Source of the DNA: Dichomitus squalens LYAD-421 SS1
Lineage: Eukaryota; Basidiomycota; Agaricomycetes; Polyporales; Polyporaceae
Assembly: GCF_000275845.1 (NCBI RefSeq)
Contig: NW_006766911.1
Coordinates: 62,957 to 126,956, forward strand
Reading direction: 5' to 3'
Length of the DNA stretch: 64,000 nt
Below, one piece after another: positions 50,534-61,726 of the stretch. The translations under genes and the position numbers were made by a program. The notes below the pieces were generated by a model that saw nothing but the letters and a program-made list of their open reading frames with translations, did no database searches and had not been told where the DNA came from. Position 1 is the first letter of the stretch; every line of letters starts with the position of its first letter.

Positions 50534-51765
50534 TCACGAAAGCCAGGTAATCCAATTCTCCGACCGCCGATGGGTTACATCCGAGATCGCCTTCGCCACT
50601 ACCCGCTCCGCCTGCACTGACGGGTGCAGCTCGTCGAACCTACGTTTCACCATCTCTACTTCAGTCTTCAACTCGCATGGCGCACGAAAAACATGACTCA
50701 CCAGAGGAAGCTGTCCTGGTCCGTCCCAGTGGCGTCGGTGCACACCCCGGGGTCGGACGTGCTCTCATTCAGCTGGAAGACGCATGCGTGCACGGCGCCA
50801 GTGACGTTGAGTGGCGCAGTGCCATTCAGGTAGAGTTGCGGGCGAGCGAACATGTCTGCGAAGAGCGAGTGTGAATCGAAGAGGCCTGGAGAGGCGCGTA
50901 TATGTACACATGGTGAGCATCTCAACGACCCTCAGTCCGTAGGAGGAGGTTTACCGATATGCGCACCGTGCAGAGTGGGTGCGAGGGCCTGGAGCTGGAG
51001 TTTGGCGATCGCGTTGCCAGAAGTTGTGAGCTCCTTCATGAAGATGCTCCATTCGGTCGTGTTGCGCTGCGCGGTCCAGTACCGACTTGGCCACGAGTTC
51101 GCCGAGTACAGCGGGGTAGTCTCGAGCGGGATCATCTAATCAGGGATCCGCGAAGGCGAGTGAGTGCATGCTCTTCGTATAGACATATAAGGCGATGAAC
51201 TCACGTTTTGGAAGATGAAATTCCGTGCACCGCTGTCGTACATCGTCTTCACCCAATTCACCGCGCACGTCACTGTGTCCACCACTGTCACGCCCGGCGT
51301 CTGGCCTCCCGTCAACAACTCTCCAACCCCGACGTCGTTCGTCCCAATCCACAGCGTGTAGACGGTGTCTTCCGGCTTCAACTGCGCGAGAGACCCATTC
51401 GCCTTTGCGGCGAAGTATGATGGGAGCTGCGACTCAAACACGGACGGGAACGAGCGGGAAGTCAGATTGTTGGAGCACGTTGCACCTGACTTCGCGAATG
51501 GGAAGAGATCGAAGTTGCCGTCCTGTGCAGCGAAGACGGGCCACATAATCCCACCATCTGCGTGCGCGTCCTATGATTCGGCGAACACGTTTGATGTAAG
51601 CTTCATATGGACTGGCTATGGTACTTCGCACATACTCACGATGTCGGTGTAGGAGTCGCCGAAGGTGACGAGGTTCCTGATCTGGCCGGGCGATGGACCG
51701 ATAGCAAACGCGGAGAGCAGAGCACACCTCGCAAAGACGGAGGCGGCGAGCACTTGGCGAAGCAT
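50534..51765 (-). CDS. GDSL/SGNH esterase, CE16-type, copy A
   Basis: Five exons: 51765-51640, 51570-51205, 51135-50955, 50885-50702, 50639-50534; 320 aa. A signal peptide (about 1-21) predicts secretion. SGNH blocks: TFGDSYTD with Ser38 (block I), KSGATC with Gly71 (II), IGTND with Asn120 (III), and FDELHPS with Asp288 and His291 (V), so the catalytic set is complete. CE16-type enzymes remove acetyl groups from xylo- or manno-oligosaccharides; the acceptor here is inferred. It lies about 630 bp downstream of a GST on the same strand. A TATATA lies about 50 bp upstream. Confidence 0.9.
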
Positions 51766-51813
51766 TTTTGAGGACAGCCGACAGACAACAGATGGCCTAC
51801 GGCGTTCCACCCT

Positions 51814-51819
51814 CATATA
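51814..51819 (-). promoter_or_regulatory. TATA-like box of esterase copy A
   Basis: TATATA 49 bp upstream of the start codon at 51765. Equivalent elements precede copy B and copy C at 60 and 64 bp. Confidence 0.45.
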
Positions 51820-51939
51820 TACACCCCGCGCTTCTAATTTTTTCTCTATATGACGAACAAGAGCATCGAAGGCCCCAAACAGCCATCACCTGATTCCTAT
51901 CTTCAACGTGTGCGCCCTCGACGGGCACCCGCAGAACAC

Positions 51940-52165
51940 CAAGAAGATGCAAACAACTTCCTGAATGGTCCGATGGACGCGCTTCCTTCCACCCCCGCTG
52001 CGATTCTGCGACCGCGTTAAGGCCATAAAGTGGATGCCGGGGACTACGGCTGGCACGCATGACCTGCGTCATCGCATATCGTGCATGCGCGCGCGTGGGT
52101 CATATGGCCGAAGATTCGCCCCAGGTCGCCCGGGACGCGTGTGTCACGGGCCACATGTCAGGCGA
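51940..52165. repeat. Duplicated esterase-GST intergenic spacer, copy 1
   Basis: Closely similar to 55775-56000, including a shared GGTCATATGGCCGA word and the following AGGTCGCCCGGGAC. It shows that the duplication unit included the spacer, not only the esterase gene. Confidence 0.85.
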
Positions 52166-52396
52166 CGTCACGCGGATGTGATGCTCAGCTGGGACTGCCT
52201 GACGAGGTGGCTTTCACTCAATGCTGGGCTGGGAGCTTGAGATGGATGTGAGCACGTCTCGTTATACTTCCTCGATGCGATCGCTGATGTGACAACCCTC
52301 ATGTCCCCGCGCATCAACTGCATCAGACTCGGACTCCATCGAGTTGTTTCTTCGCTATATATAACAGTTCACTCCATCCTCCCGTTCAGAAGCACC

Positions 52397-53227
52397 TCAT
52401 ATCTTGACCGGCACGTCGACCTTCTCCCAGGTAGGACGGGAAGAGATCTCCTTCCACCACCTGAAGTCGCGTTTCAGCAATCACGTTTCAGCAATCACAC
52501 CACTCGCGTGATCAGGTCAACTCGCCTGGCAACGTTGGGCCACCTGGAAGACTCCAGACAATCGATACCTGGGACCTTAAGAAGAGACCCCAATGGGAGA
52601 TGGAAGAGGTCGGCCAACGAGATCTCCTAGAAAGGACAACACAAGATGTGAGCACAATCTCTGATGCATGATTTGTTCTCACTCACTTCTCCGGCCAGGA
52701 ACTTTGTCTTGGAGAGCAAAGCTTCGTACCCGTCCATCTTGCCTTCAAGCACAACCCTCTTTTCCTCGATGGCCGCTGTGTCCGTCTGCAGCCCCTGTAA
52801 CCTGGAACATCATCATCAGTACCGAATCTGCAACCCTCCACGTCGTTTGGACGACTCACGGTTTGTAGACAGACTCGATCCCGATCACCAACGCCGAAGG
52901 CTCAAAGTCGTTGTTCTCCACGTTCACAGCCTGCTCGAACTTGGCGGAGGCCTCGATGTCGCTTTGCGCGGGTACCAGCTTCCCGACGCCTCCGTATTTG
53001 AGCGCGAGGTAGCGGCAGATTGCGCGGGACTCGAAGAGCTCGAAGCCGCCGTCCTCGATGTAGGGAATCTGGCCGAAGGGGTGGTGCGCGAGGTACTCCG
53101 GAGACTTGAGCTCCCCTTTCTTGTAGTCGACGCAGATGAGTTCGTAGGGGACTTTGAGCTCCTCGGCGACAACCAGGACGCGCTTGGTGCAGACGGCGAT
53201 GGGGGAACCGTAGATCTTGACAACCAT
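52397..53227 (-). CDS. Glutathione S-transferase (phi-like), array copy
   Basis: Four exons: 53227-52860, 52801-52687, 52626-52526, 52460-52397; 215 aa. The thioredoxin fold has HHPFGQIPYIEDGG with cis-Pro and FESRAICRYLALKYGG, the phi-class signature. The C-terminal helical domain ends in RWWKEISSRPTWEKV. It would conjugate or reduce glutathione adducts of electrophiles in the cytosol. The last intron needs a GC donor (GCGAGT at 52525); with it, WPNVAR joins to WWKE exactly as in the GST at 61727. That intron contains a direct repeat of GTGATTGCTGAAAC. A TATATAAG lies about 95 bp upstream. Confidence 0.9.
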
Positions 53228-53321
53228 GGTGGCGGGTTGGGTGAGTGCTGGTGAATTCGGGTGAGCGGTCGATGTCCTGAAGGCAGCTGTGGTGAGCTGC
53301 CATGGACCTCCACATCTTCCC

Positions 53322-53329
53322 TTATATAC
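53322..53329 (-). promoter_or_regulatory. TATA box of the array GST
   Basis: TATATAAG on the minus strand, 95-102 bp upstream of the start codon at 53227. Confidence 0.5.
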
Positions 53330-54368
53330 CCAGCTTCGCCCGAAGGTGCGCGCCGTTCTGGCACTTGTGGTTACATTCCCCCGTCAGCGAGATATCTTGG
53401 AGCGTCAGCTCGGATGTCCCACTTGCCATCCCGATGCGGTTGAATCGATCACCTAGTAAGTAATAAAGAGGCTCAGAAACACCAAAACTCGAGGCCCCAC
53501 CGTCAGCGCCGAGCTCCACGTGACGTCCATCGCTCGACTCCCCCGCCAAAATCCTGCTGAGATGGGTATGTAACGGCGTGACCAGATTCAGTCACATCAA
53601 AAATCCGCGCCACCGCGCCACGAACGGACGGGATCACGGCGTTGCTGAACCTCTCTAATGACAAGGAGCCTTCGTGAGGCATACGGCTTAGTCAATGTCC
53701 TCGCGTTATATCTCTTGGGCAAGGACTGACACAATCGGTCAGCACTTCCCACATTATGTAATTCTACACGGTGTACGCAGTACAGTATCCAGGGACGTTT
53801 CTCTCGGGGAACATCCGAGCGATTTTCAGCGAGACCGTCCCTTCTGCGCTGGTCCAGGACAGTTAACACATTCTCTTCTCGTCACTGTGATTCAGGTACT
53901 CTTGACGTCGAGGGCGATCCTGATGTATAGGTTCTGTCGCCGAACACATGCCCATTAACTTCACGCATACACCAGACGCACGCTGCTTGGGGGACAATAA
54001 CCTATCTAGTGGCGAGATGTCGACCCCCATCTCAAGTCTGTACCGACCGGAATAGAAGGGACAGACTTCTACCGCTGTACGTGATTCAGCCTTGTATTCA
54101 ATGCATTTGTTCTGTGCTTCACGAACGTGCGGTAGTGTGAGGTACTTTGGGGACATTGCAGAAGCAGCAGGCATGAAGCACGATTTTGATGGGTTGGAGC
54201 CGTGTGGAACGGTAAAGGTCAGTGGTCGGCTCTGACATCTACGGTGCGTGCTCTTCTCTTTTGTGAGTGCAATCCAAGCTTGTAGAAAGTACAACGCATC
54301 AGACAAGTAGAACTTGTGAGCTGTGTGTTTTAAACAACATATCCCATCCTCACCGGGTTGCTCATCCC

Positions 54369-55590
54369 TCACGACAGCCAAGTAATCCACTTCTCCGACC
54401 GCCGATGAATCACATCCGAGATCGCTTTCGCAACCACCCGCTCCGCCTGCACTGACGGGTGCAGCTCGTCGTACCTACATTTCAGGATCGATATGTCAGT
54501 ACCCACTCTCGTACGGAGCACGAGAACAAAGGATTCACCACAGGAAGCTGTCCTGGTCCGTTCCAGTCGCGTCGGTGCACACGCCGGGGTCGGACGTGCT
54601 CTCACTTAGCCGGAAGACGCACGCATGTACGGCTCCAGTGACGTTGAGGGGAGCGGTGCCGTTCAGGTAGAGCTGGGGGCGCGCGAATATGTCGGCGAAG
54701 AGTGAGTGGGAGTCGAAGAGGCCTGGAGAGGCGCATATATACATTTATGGTGAGGGTTCAAACTCTTCAAGGGCTTAGGCGTGGGCTTACCGACGTGCGC
54801 GCCGTGCAAGGTGGGGGCGAGGGCCTGGAGCTGTAGACGGGCAATCGCGTTGCCAGAAGTGGTGAGCTCTTTCATGAAGACGCTCCATTCGGTCGTGTTG
54901 CGCTGCGCGGTCCAGTACCTGTTGGGATACGAGTCCGCGGAGTACAGGGGGGCGGTCTCTAGTGGAATCATCTTTTAGGGCATACATGCAGGTGAGCGCA
55001 TGCATCTCAGCTGGCACTATACGGCGTGAATTTACGTTCTGGAAGATGAAATTTCTCGCGCCGCTGTCATACAGCGTCTTCACCCAGTTCACAGCGCATG
55101 TCACTGTATCCACGATAGTCACTCCCGGGTCGCTACCTGTCAGGAGCGCATTCGCCCCGACGTCGTTCGTCCCAATCCAGAGGGTGTAAATGGTGTCCTC
55201 CATCTTCAGCGCCGCGAGCGACCCATTGGCCTTTTCAGAGAAGTAGGTCGGGAGCTGAGACTCGAACACCGACGGGAAGGGGCGGAAGGTGAGGTTGTTC
55301 GAGCAGGTCGCTCCAGATTTTGCGAACGGGAAGAGGGAGAAGTCGCCGTCTTGCGCCGCGAAGACAGGCCACATGATTCCTCCATCGGCATGCGCGTCCT
55401 GGAGCGTGCGTGCGTTTCAAGTGGATCCCACGTATACTCAAGCAACAAACACGCAGCCACTCACAATGTCGGTATAGGAGTCTCCGAAGGTGACGAGGTT
55501 CTTGATCTGGCCAGGAGATGGGCCAGCAGCAAGCGCGGACACTACAAGACTTGTCGCAAGGGCGATGGCAGCGAGCACTTGACGAAGCAT
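54369..55590 (-). CDS. GDSL/SGNH esterase, CE16-type, copy B
   Basis: Five exons: 55590-55465, 55398-55036, 54971-54791, 54722-54539, 54474-54369; 319 aa. It shares exon lengths, intron positions and phases with copy A, differing by one codon in exon 2. The signal peptide, TFGDSYTD, KSGATC, IGTND and YDELHPS blocks are intact. It is the tandem paralogue of copy A, probably secreted, with the same predicted acetyl-esterase role. Introns and flanks also align with copy A, including the upstream spacer. Upstream on the same strand lies only a decayed GST (56270-56650). Confidence 0.9.
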
Positions 55591-55650
55591 TGGGAGGGCA
55601 GCCGATGGTCAAGAGAAGGCTTACAGCGTTCTTCATTCTCGTCCCACTTC

Positions 55651-55658
55651 TATATAAG
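55651..55658 (-). promoter_or_regulatory. TATA-like box of esterase copy B
   Basis: A TATATAAG/CTTATATA element 60 bp upstream of the start codon at 55590. Confidence 0.45.
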
Positions 55659-55774
55659 CCTTCAGGATCCTACTTTTCTCCTTCTGACCAACGCGAGTCT
55701 CAAATGTCCCCCATGGCCATCACCTGATCCCTCCTTTCAGCGTGCGCGCCAAAGACGGACAGCCGCAGGACAGC

Positions 55775-56000
55775 AAGAAAATGCAAGGAACACCTTGGAT
55801 GGTCTGATGGACATGCTTCCTTCTACTGCCGTCGCGATTGTGCGGACCGCGTCAAGGCCGTGACCAGGAGGCCGGTGACTACGGGCAGCGCGCATGACCT
55901 TGGCCATCGCAGATCTTGCAGGCGCGCGTGGGTCATATGGCCGAGGATTCGCCCCAGGTCGCCCGGGACACGCCTGTCACGGAACACATGCGAAGCGACA
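55775..56000. repeat. Duplicated esterase-GST intergenic spacer, copy 2
   Basis: Partner of 51940-52165; it lies between esterase B and the GST relic. Confidence 0.85.
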
Positions 56001-56269
56001 TCACACGGATGTGATACTCTGCCAGCTCAGCAGGCCTCCTAATTGTATGTTGGACCAGGAGCTTGAGATGGACTTTCGCGAGGCGCTACCAGACGCATAA
56101 GCAGACGGGCCTTATGTTCAGAAGGCCCCGAACAACAATGTATCTGGAGCGGACGGGCTGGGCAATTGGCAACAAGGAAAGGTTAGCACCGTCAAGGAAC
56201 AAAACTCTCGGTATGGGTGCCCTATATGTCCCCTCATAGACGAAATTATCGGAACACGTGGTAGATGCG

Positions 56270-56650
56270 CCTTCGCCAGGAGGGGGGCAGGGCCAAACTT
56301 CCTTCCACAACCTAAGATATAGTTTCAGCTGTCTGGACGTGCGTGTGCTCTTGACATACTCACCAGGCGACCCAACGTCGCCTGGATGACTCCAGGACGA
56401 GGAAGTTGATACCCTGGGCAAGAGAAGCGACCCATGCGGAAAATGGACTATTTAGATCAACTAACAAGAGCTCCTTAACGAAAAATGATAGATGTAAGCA
56501 TCGAACGCAATGCATACTAGGAATGAACTCACATCCTAGCAGGGAACATAGCCTTGACGAGTACGGCCGAGTACGCATTCATCTGGATGTCAACCGTTGC
56601 CGTGTTCACCTGTGCGACGTCACTCTTCTATTACACCCCAAGGCAGCAAA
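56270..56650 (-). pseudogene. Decayed glutathione S-transferase (exons 2-4)
   Basis: In minus orientation the segment aligns with exons 2-4 of the GST at 52397-53227. AGATGAATGCGTACTCGG corresponds to the KMDGYEA region, then comes a degraded GAATGTGAGTTC exon-intron border. An exon 3-like stretch reads KELLLVDLNSPF and FLVLESSRRRWVAW (intact gene: EISLADLFHLP and CLESSRWPNVAR). Last is LWKEVWPCPPPGE against WWKEISSRPTWEK. Exon 1 and a usable start were not found. It occupies the position a GST has in unit A. Confidence 0.65.
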
Positions 56651-56733
56651 AGGCTAGGGCTTTTTGTGGACCCTCCATAGAACCGTGTGTAGCAGGATAG
56701 ACCAAGACTGATCGCACAATGGCATCTAATAAC

Positions 56734-56803
56734 AAGCGCTTACAATGGTCGCCCGCATTCAGCAGGCGCTTGTAATAGACGCCTGAGGCTGGGGGTATAT
56801 AAA
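56734..56803 (+). promoter_or_regulatory. Orphan TATA-like promoter with direct repeats
   Basis: Two imperfect 18-bp direct repeats (GCGCTTACAATGGTCGCC and GCGCTTGTAATAGACGCC) precede TATATAAA at 56796-56803. No gene follows on the plus strand within reach. Confidence 0.3.
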
Positions 56804-57330
56804 CCAGCGCAGAAGCAGTTTTCCGGCTCCTCCGAAAGTTGCACCTCGTGGGCTGATATTTGGGATCCTCTCTTTACGGGCTCGACTCATACTCGGCGCA
56901 CGCTCTTGGGAGGGTCTTGAACCCATTGCGGGGGAGACAGACTTCCTCCATCTCAAGATCGTACCGACCAGACTAGTTGTCGGGGGCGGCCCGTGTTGGA
57001 GGGACACCATATTCATCTATCAGTCATGTACGTTTCTGACGCTGTCACATAATACATTTGTCTCTAGTCCCGGACCTGCTGTTGACGGAGAACCCATATG
57101 TCCTTGACCAAAGTACTGGAGATTGCATGTCGGCGATGAAGGACAATCGCGCGCAGAAAGGGCATAGTACAGGCTTGACAACCTCTGGGCTGTGACCCCA
57201 GTAAGCGTCACGAGGAGGATGGCTATCACATCTGGTGGAGAAGATACAGGTATGTCTGGATGTTCTGAGTACTTTTGATAGATGCCACAGATTCTCAACG
57301 TATGCCTCCCCCATCCTGCTTCCGCGACCC

Positions 57331-58542
57331 TCACGACAGCCAAGTCATCCACTGCTCTGACCGCCTAAGAACCACATCCGAGATCACCTTCCCTACGACA
57401 CGGTTCGCCTGTACGCCTGGGTGAAATTCGTCCCGCCTATTTGGCGCCGTCCTAGGCATCAGCATCTCGTCCTCCCGCGATAAGTGACGAGGCGACTTGC
57501 CAGAGGTAGCTATCTCGATCCGGCACGTCTTTGCAAACCCCGGGGTCAAGCTGGCTCTCGTTGAACTGGTAGACGCATGCGTGGGCCGCGCCGGTGACGT
57601 TGAGCGGCGCGGAGCCGTTCAAATAGAGCCCTGGCCGCGCGTACATGTCCGCGAGGAGCGCATGCGAGTCGAAGAGCCCTGTTGTGTAGCCCCGCAAGAT
57701 ATGGCGAGCCGTTCTTCTTGCGAAGTGACGATGCACTAGGACGGGCGAACGAGAGGCTCACCAATGTGCGCGCCGTGCAGGGTGGGTGCAATGAGCTGAA
57801 GCTCCAGGCGGGCGATTGCGTTACCGGCTGTGGTGAGTTCCCTCATAAACACACTCCACTCCGTTGTGTTGCGCTGACTGTCCCAGTAGAGATTGGGTAC
57901 GAGTCAGGCGCATAGAGCGGGGTGGTCTCTAGAGGGATCATCTGCCGCGCTCAGTGTGGCGCAGGTGAGTGCCACTGCGCGTCCAAGTCGTACCCCGTGA
58001 CTCACATTCTGAAATATGAAGTTTCGCGCGCCGCTGTTGTATAGCGTCTTCACCCAGTTCACCGCGCACGTCACCGTGTCCACGAGCGTGACCCCAGGAG
58101 CCTGGCTCCCCGTGAGGAGCGCATTCGCTCCGACGTCGTTCGTCCCAATCCAGAGCGTGTAGATCGTGTCCTCTGGCCTCAGCTTCGTGAGAGATCCGTT
58201 CGACTTCTCGCTGAAGTAGGTCGGGAGTTGGGACTCGAATAGAGACGGGAACGGGCGGAACGTTAGGGTGTTGGAGCACGTTGCGCCGACCTTCGCGAAT
58301 GGGAAGAGCGCGAAGTTACCGTCTTGGGCGGCGAAGACGGGCCATACTGTACCGCCGTCTTCATGCCCGTCCTGCGTGCTAATAGGTTAGTACTGCGCCT
58401 GTGAGGGAGCATGAGGCAGATTATTCACGATGTCGGTATAGGAGTCGTCAAACATGACAAGGTTCTTAATCTGCCCCGGCGCAGGGCCGGCTGCGAGCGC
58501 GAGCGGCACAAGAGCGGCCGCTGCAAGCAGTTCACGTAGCAT
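57331..58542 (-). pseudogene. GDSL/SGNH esterase, CE16-type, copy C (frameshifted)
   Basis: Exon homologues: 58542-58429, 58371-58006, 57941-57762, 57678-57501, 57436-57331. Exon 3 is 180 nt where copies A and B have 181. A 1-nt deletion at about 57894-57898 destroys the reading frame after DSYP; the peptide resumes in another frame (QRNTTEW). Block I reads FDDSY, so the oxyanion-region glycine before Asp-Ser is Asp (residue 32). The IGTND and RDEFHPG blocks remain. Intron 4 would use a GC donor (GCAAGT), where A and B have GTGAGT/GTGAAT. Decay is most likely; a base-call error in the homopolymer-poor CCAAT context is possible but would not explain the DDS change. Confidence 0.85.
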
Positions 58543-58605
58543 GCTTCAGGACTTCAGCTAATGGACGAGGGAGATGCAAGACTATTTTGCCTCCTCATTG
58601 GCTCA

Positions 58606-58612
58606 TATATAT
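58606..58612 (-). promoter_or_regulatory. TATA-like box of esterase copy C
   Basis: TATATAT 64 bp upstream of the copy C start codon. Confidence 0.4.
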
Positions 58613-59551
58613 GTCCCCTCTCGCGCTCATTGATGCATTACCAGGCTATCTTTTGCGGCCCTGTCAACGGCCGACGGACCGCCCTCCAACAGCTTCGCGA
58701 ACCTTTCGGCGTACCGCCAATGGAATTGGTATTGAGACTCTTTGCTGCGGAATGTGCGACGCGTACACATGCTCTACCCTGCGCCTCTCGCTGAGGGAAC
58801 GGGTCTCAATTGTTGGGGATTTGTGGAGGTGTACTCATGTCGTAGATTGATAACGGCCGCGCGTCCGAGTTTGCGCTATTTCAACTGCACGAGGTGCGTG
58901 CTTGCCGTAGCCTATGGATCCACCAGTTGTCATTTTGATGTACCAGTGGCGACTAGGCATTATGTTCGCGTCCTCCCTACCCGTCTCCCATTAGCATGCG
59001 GGTTACTCGTACGTCAACCACACTCTCTCGCGCGATACAAAGGGTGAGATCCGCCTCAGATCGAGAAATGTGTATGATCAATGTTCTGACCGGATACAGA
59101 ACAGTCTGGATAACACCATGGACAGGTGGAGTCATGGGGACATGATGGTGGATGCGCTGATTAGTCAGGAGTATTTTTATTTCCATCTAGACAAGCTGGG
59201 TGGCGTAACGCAATCAGGACGCCGGGAAGCCTACTTGAGAACAATACTAATCAGTTCGCAACAGGCACAAGATGTGGCTCACGTCGGATAAAGTTGACGA
59301 AGGTGGCAAAGGTGAGCTTCTGGGATATGTGGCTGCCAGAATTCCGACCTTCGTTGACTATCACTCCATTTGGTCAAAAAATAGGGTGTCCACGCGTTTC
59401 GTGATCTCAACTTGATATTCTTGTACGTGGTATATCAAAGCCCAAACTCAGGTGGGGCCCTCACAGCTCCCCATTCCACTCCTGACAGAACCCACTTGAA
59501 GCGAGGCTCCTTCGACCTTCTACTCTTATTTTGCCTGTGTCATCTTTTGCT

Positions 59552-60757
59552 ATGCCCCTCGCGCTTCCTTGGGAAGTGATCGAGAGGGTCGTTGACCATT
59601 CTGTTGACGATGCCACCGCGTTGTTCAACCTTTCTCTTACCTGTCGTCAACTTCGTCCTCGAAGTCTGTGCCATATCTTCGGCCACTTTGACCTCAAGAG
59701 TCGGGACGATGTCTTCGCACTGTGCGACTTTCTACTTGGAAGGCCTCATCTGCGGCCACTCGTCCGGTCCATCGCCATACGCCCAACCCATTTCCTCCTT
59801 GCTCTATGTGCTGTCCAACCTCATAGCATGTACCTTCTTCACCGAGGATGCAGAGCCACTCAAGACGACGTTCCACACTTCCACTCTCCGCTCTTGTCAG
59901 TTGATCGCAAATGGTGTACGAAGCCTGTCCATTCATAATTTGGCATTCCCGACATTGCTGTCGTTCTCTCGGATCATCTCAGCATTCAGAAAGCTCGAGG
60001 TCGTTACATGCAGCAGAGTTGAAATCAAGAAGGTCGTTGATCTGCATCCTGGCCAACTTGAACGCTTGTCGAGGCACCTGCAGCTGAGGAAGCTTTCCGT
60101 AGGTATTATCCCTGATGACGTGATCCCGCCAGAATTTGACTTGTTTGCTTGTAGGTGGAGTGGGGTGTTGACGCATCAGCAGCTGCGTTATTGTTAGCGC
60201 TAGCTAAGCCGACCTTGGAGAGCCTAGTTCTCGCACCGACAATCGGGACAGCCAATCCCTATGGTGGGTACTCCCGCATCACTCTCTACGTACACTCGCT
60301 CATCAGTCATCGGGTACACCACAGCGCAACTGCGGGCAACCTCCGAAGCTTCCAGTTGGACTCGCGTCAAATGCCTAGTGATAAAGATGACATTGCAGAC
60401 CAAGGACGTCGTATTTGCAGTGAAGCTACTGAAGGCGTTTCATCCAGCTAGCTTGCGGGAAGTAACCGTCAGCTTTTACTCCACGTCCTATGGAGACTAC
60501 ATCAGCATTTTGGCCGACGAAGCTCATTGGGAGCTATGTTCGGAGTTGGAACGAGTCTTGCGTCGTTTCCCTGAGCACACAATGCTGTTCTCCGCCGACG
60601 AGCCCCTAGCCCATACCCAAAGTGCCTCTATAGGCACACGATCGTGGACGACCCCTCCCCAAGTCAACCGCGCCGTACACGTCAACAGGCCAACAGAACC
60701 TTGTGAGTCTTGCACGACTACTATTTTGGCTAGAAATTCAAAGCCAACTGATGATTG
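59552..60757 (+). pseudogene. F-box protein, multiple frameshifts
   Basis: The ATG at 59552 opens an F-box (LPWEVIERVVDHSVDDATAL, LSLTCRQLRPRSLCHIF). The protein-like signal then changes frame three times. It shifts at about 59795 to SSLLYVLSNLIACTF and LRKLSVGIIPDDVIPP; at about 60150 to AALLLALAKPTLESLVLAP; and near 60385 to KDVVFAVKLLKAFHP and LERVLRRFPEHTMLF. A GTGGGT...CACAG segment at about 60257-60323 could be a genuine intron, but the other shifts lie where no intron of credible length fits. The last frame ends at 60757. It is a probable pseudogene. Confidence 0.7.
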
Positions 60758-60759
60758 AC

Positions 60760-61620
60760 AGCCCGCTCGAGGCTGGAAGCTAGTGGCTGTGACCATTTGT
60801 ACTAGATCACGCGTCGTCGCAATCCTACTTCGATGAACCGCTCCAATCATCTGGCGTATCCCTGACGGACAGTCTGCCCCTGGTGGTTTTTTGCTGTCTG
60901 TTCAAGAGTCATCCACTCCCGCTGTGGGATTCGCGAAATCATCTTCGGACATCACGGGTGGCCAGTACCCTCGATGTCCCCACGGCGAACGCCAGTGCGA
61001 GACACGGAAGCATCTCAATGTCATTCTCCGGTTGGTATCGTGAATGCCATTATAATGTGACAGCGGCTCAGTGGACATGAAATGGAAGTTTGACGTTGTG
61101 CCCCTACTTGACCAGAACAGATCAGACCATGCTGGTTTTCAAGTACATGTAGCAGCGTTGCCCGCAAGTTTCGTGAATAAGATGACAAGGAGGGAGGCAC
61201 ATAGAGGTGACACCCGTGCTAATCAAACTAGTCTCTAATGACTTCAGGTCATCAAGGCTTGCGCATAAAAGCGCGTGAGGCAGAGCTATCGGCAAACCTG
61301 GACGCCTGTGTATCAGGTGAAGGTGCAGGGTTTACACGCAGGAATTCATGTAAAGCGTCTTCTCTTCCCTTGATCGGACCTAGCTCGGGCGACAGGACGA
61401 GTCAATGAGACAAGCTCGTACGATCCCCCTTCCCCTTCTGTTTACTGTTATCAGATGACTTCGCCTGCGAGAGTTTGACTGACATATGTAGTGTACACCA
61501 GCGAGGGCGTAATCGAATTTCCTTTCCTCTCGGTTCATGTGTCCCATGGAAGCACCGGAAGTACCGGCCTCTTGAGTTCGTACAGCAAACGCACGCACCT
61601 GGGTGACGTACAATAATCAG
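60760..61620. other. Intergenic, no supported gene
   Basis: No coding region is recognised between the F-box pseudogene and the GST. Confidence 0.5.
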
Positions 61621-61629
61621 TGTGTTAGA

Positions 61630-61635
61630 TATAAA
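61630..61635 (+). promoter_or_regulatory. TATA box of the second GST
   Basis: TATAAA 92-97 bp upstream of the start codon at 61727. Confidence 0.5.
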
Positions 61636-61726
61636 CGAGTCAGAGTCACATAGCGGGAGGCATAACGCATCTCGGCATTCGGACTATTTCAGCTACTCCT
61701 CTTACCGCCACCACTGAACGTTCGCT

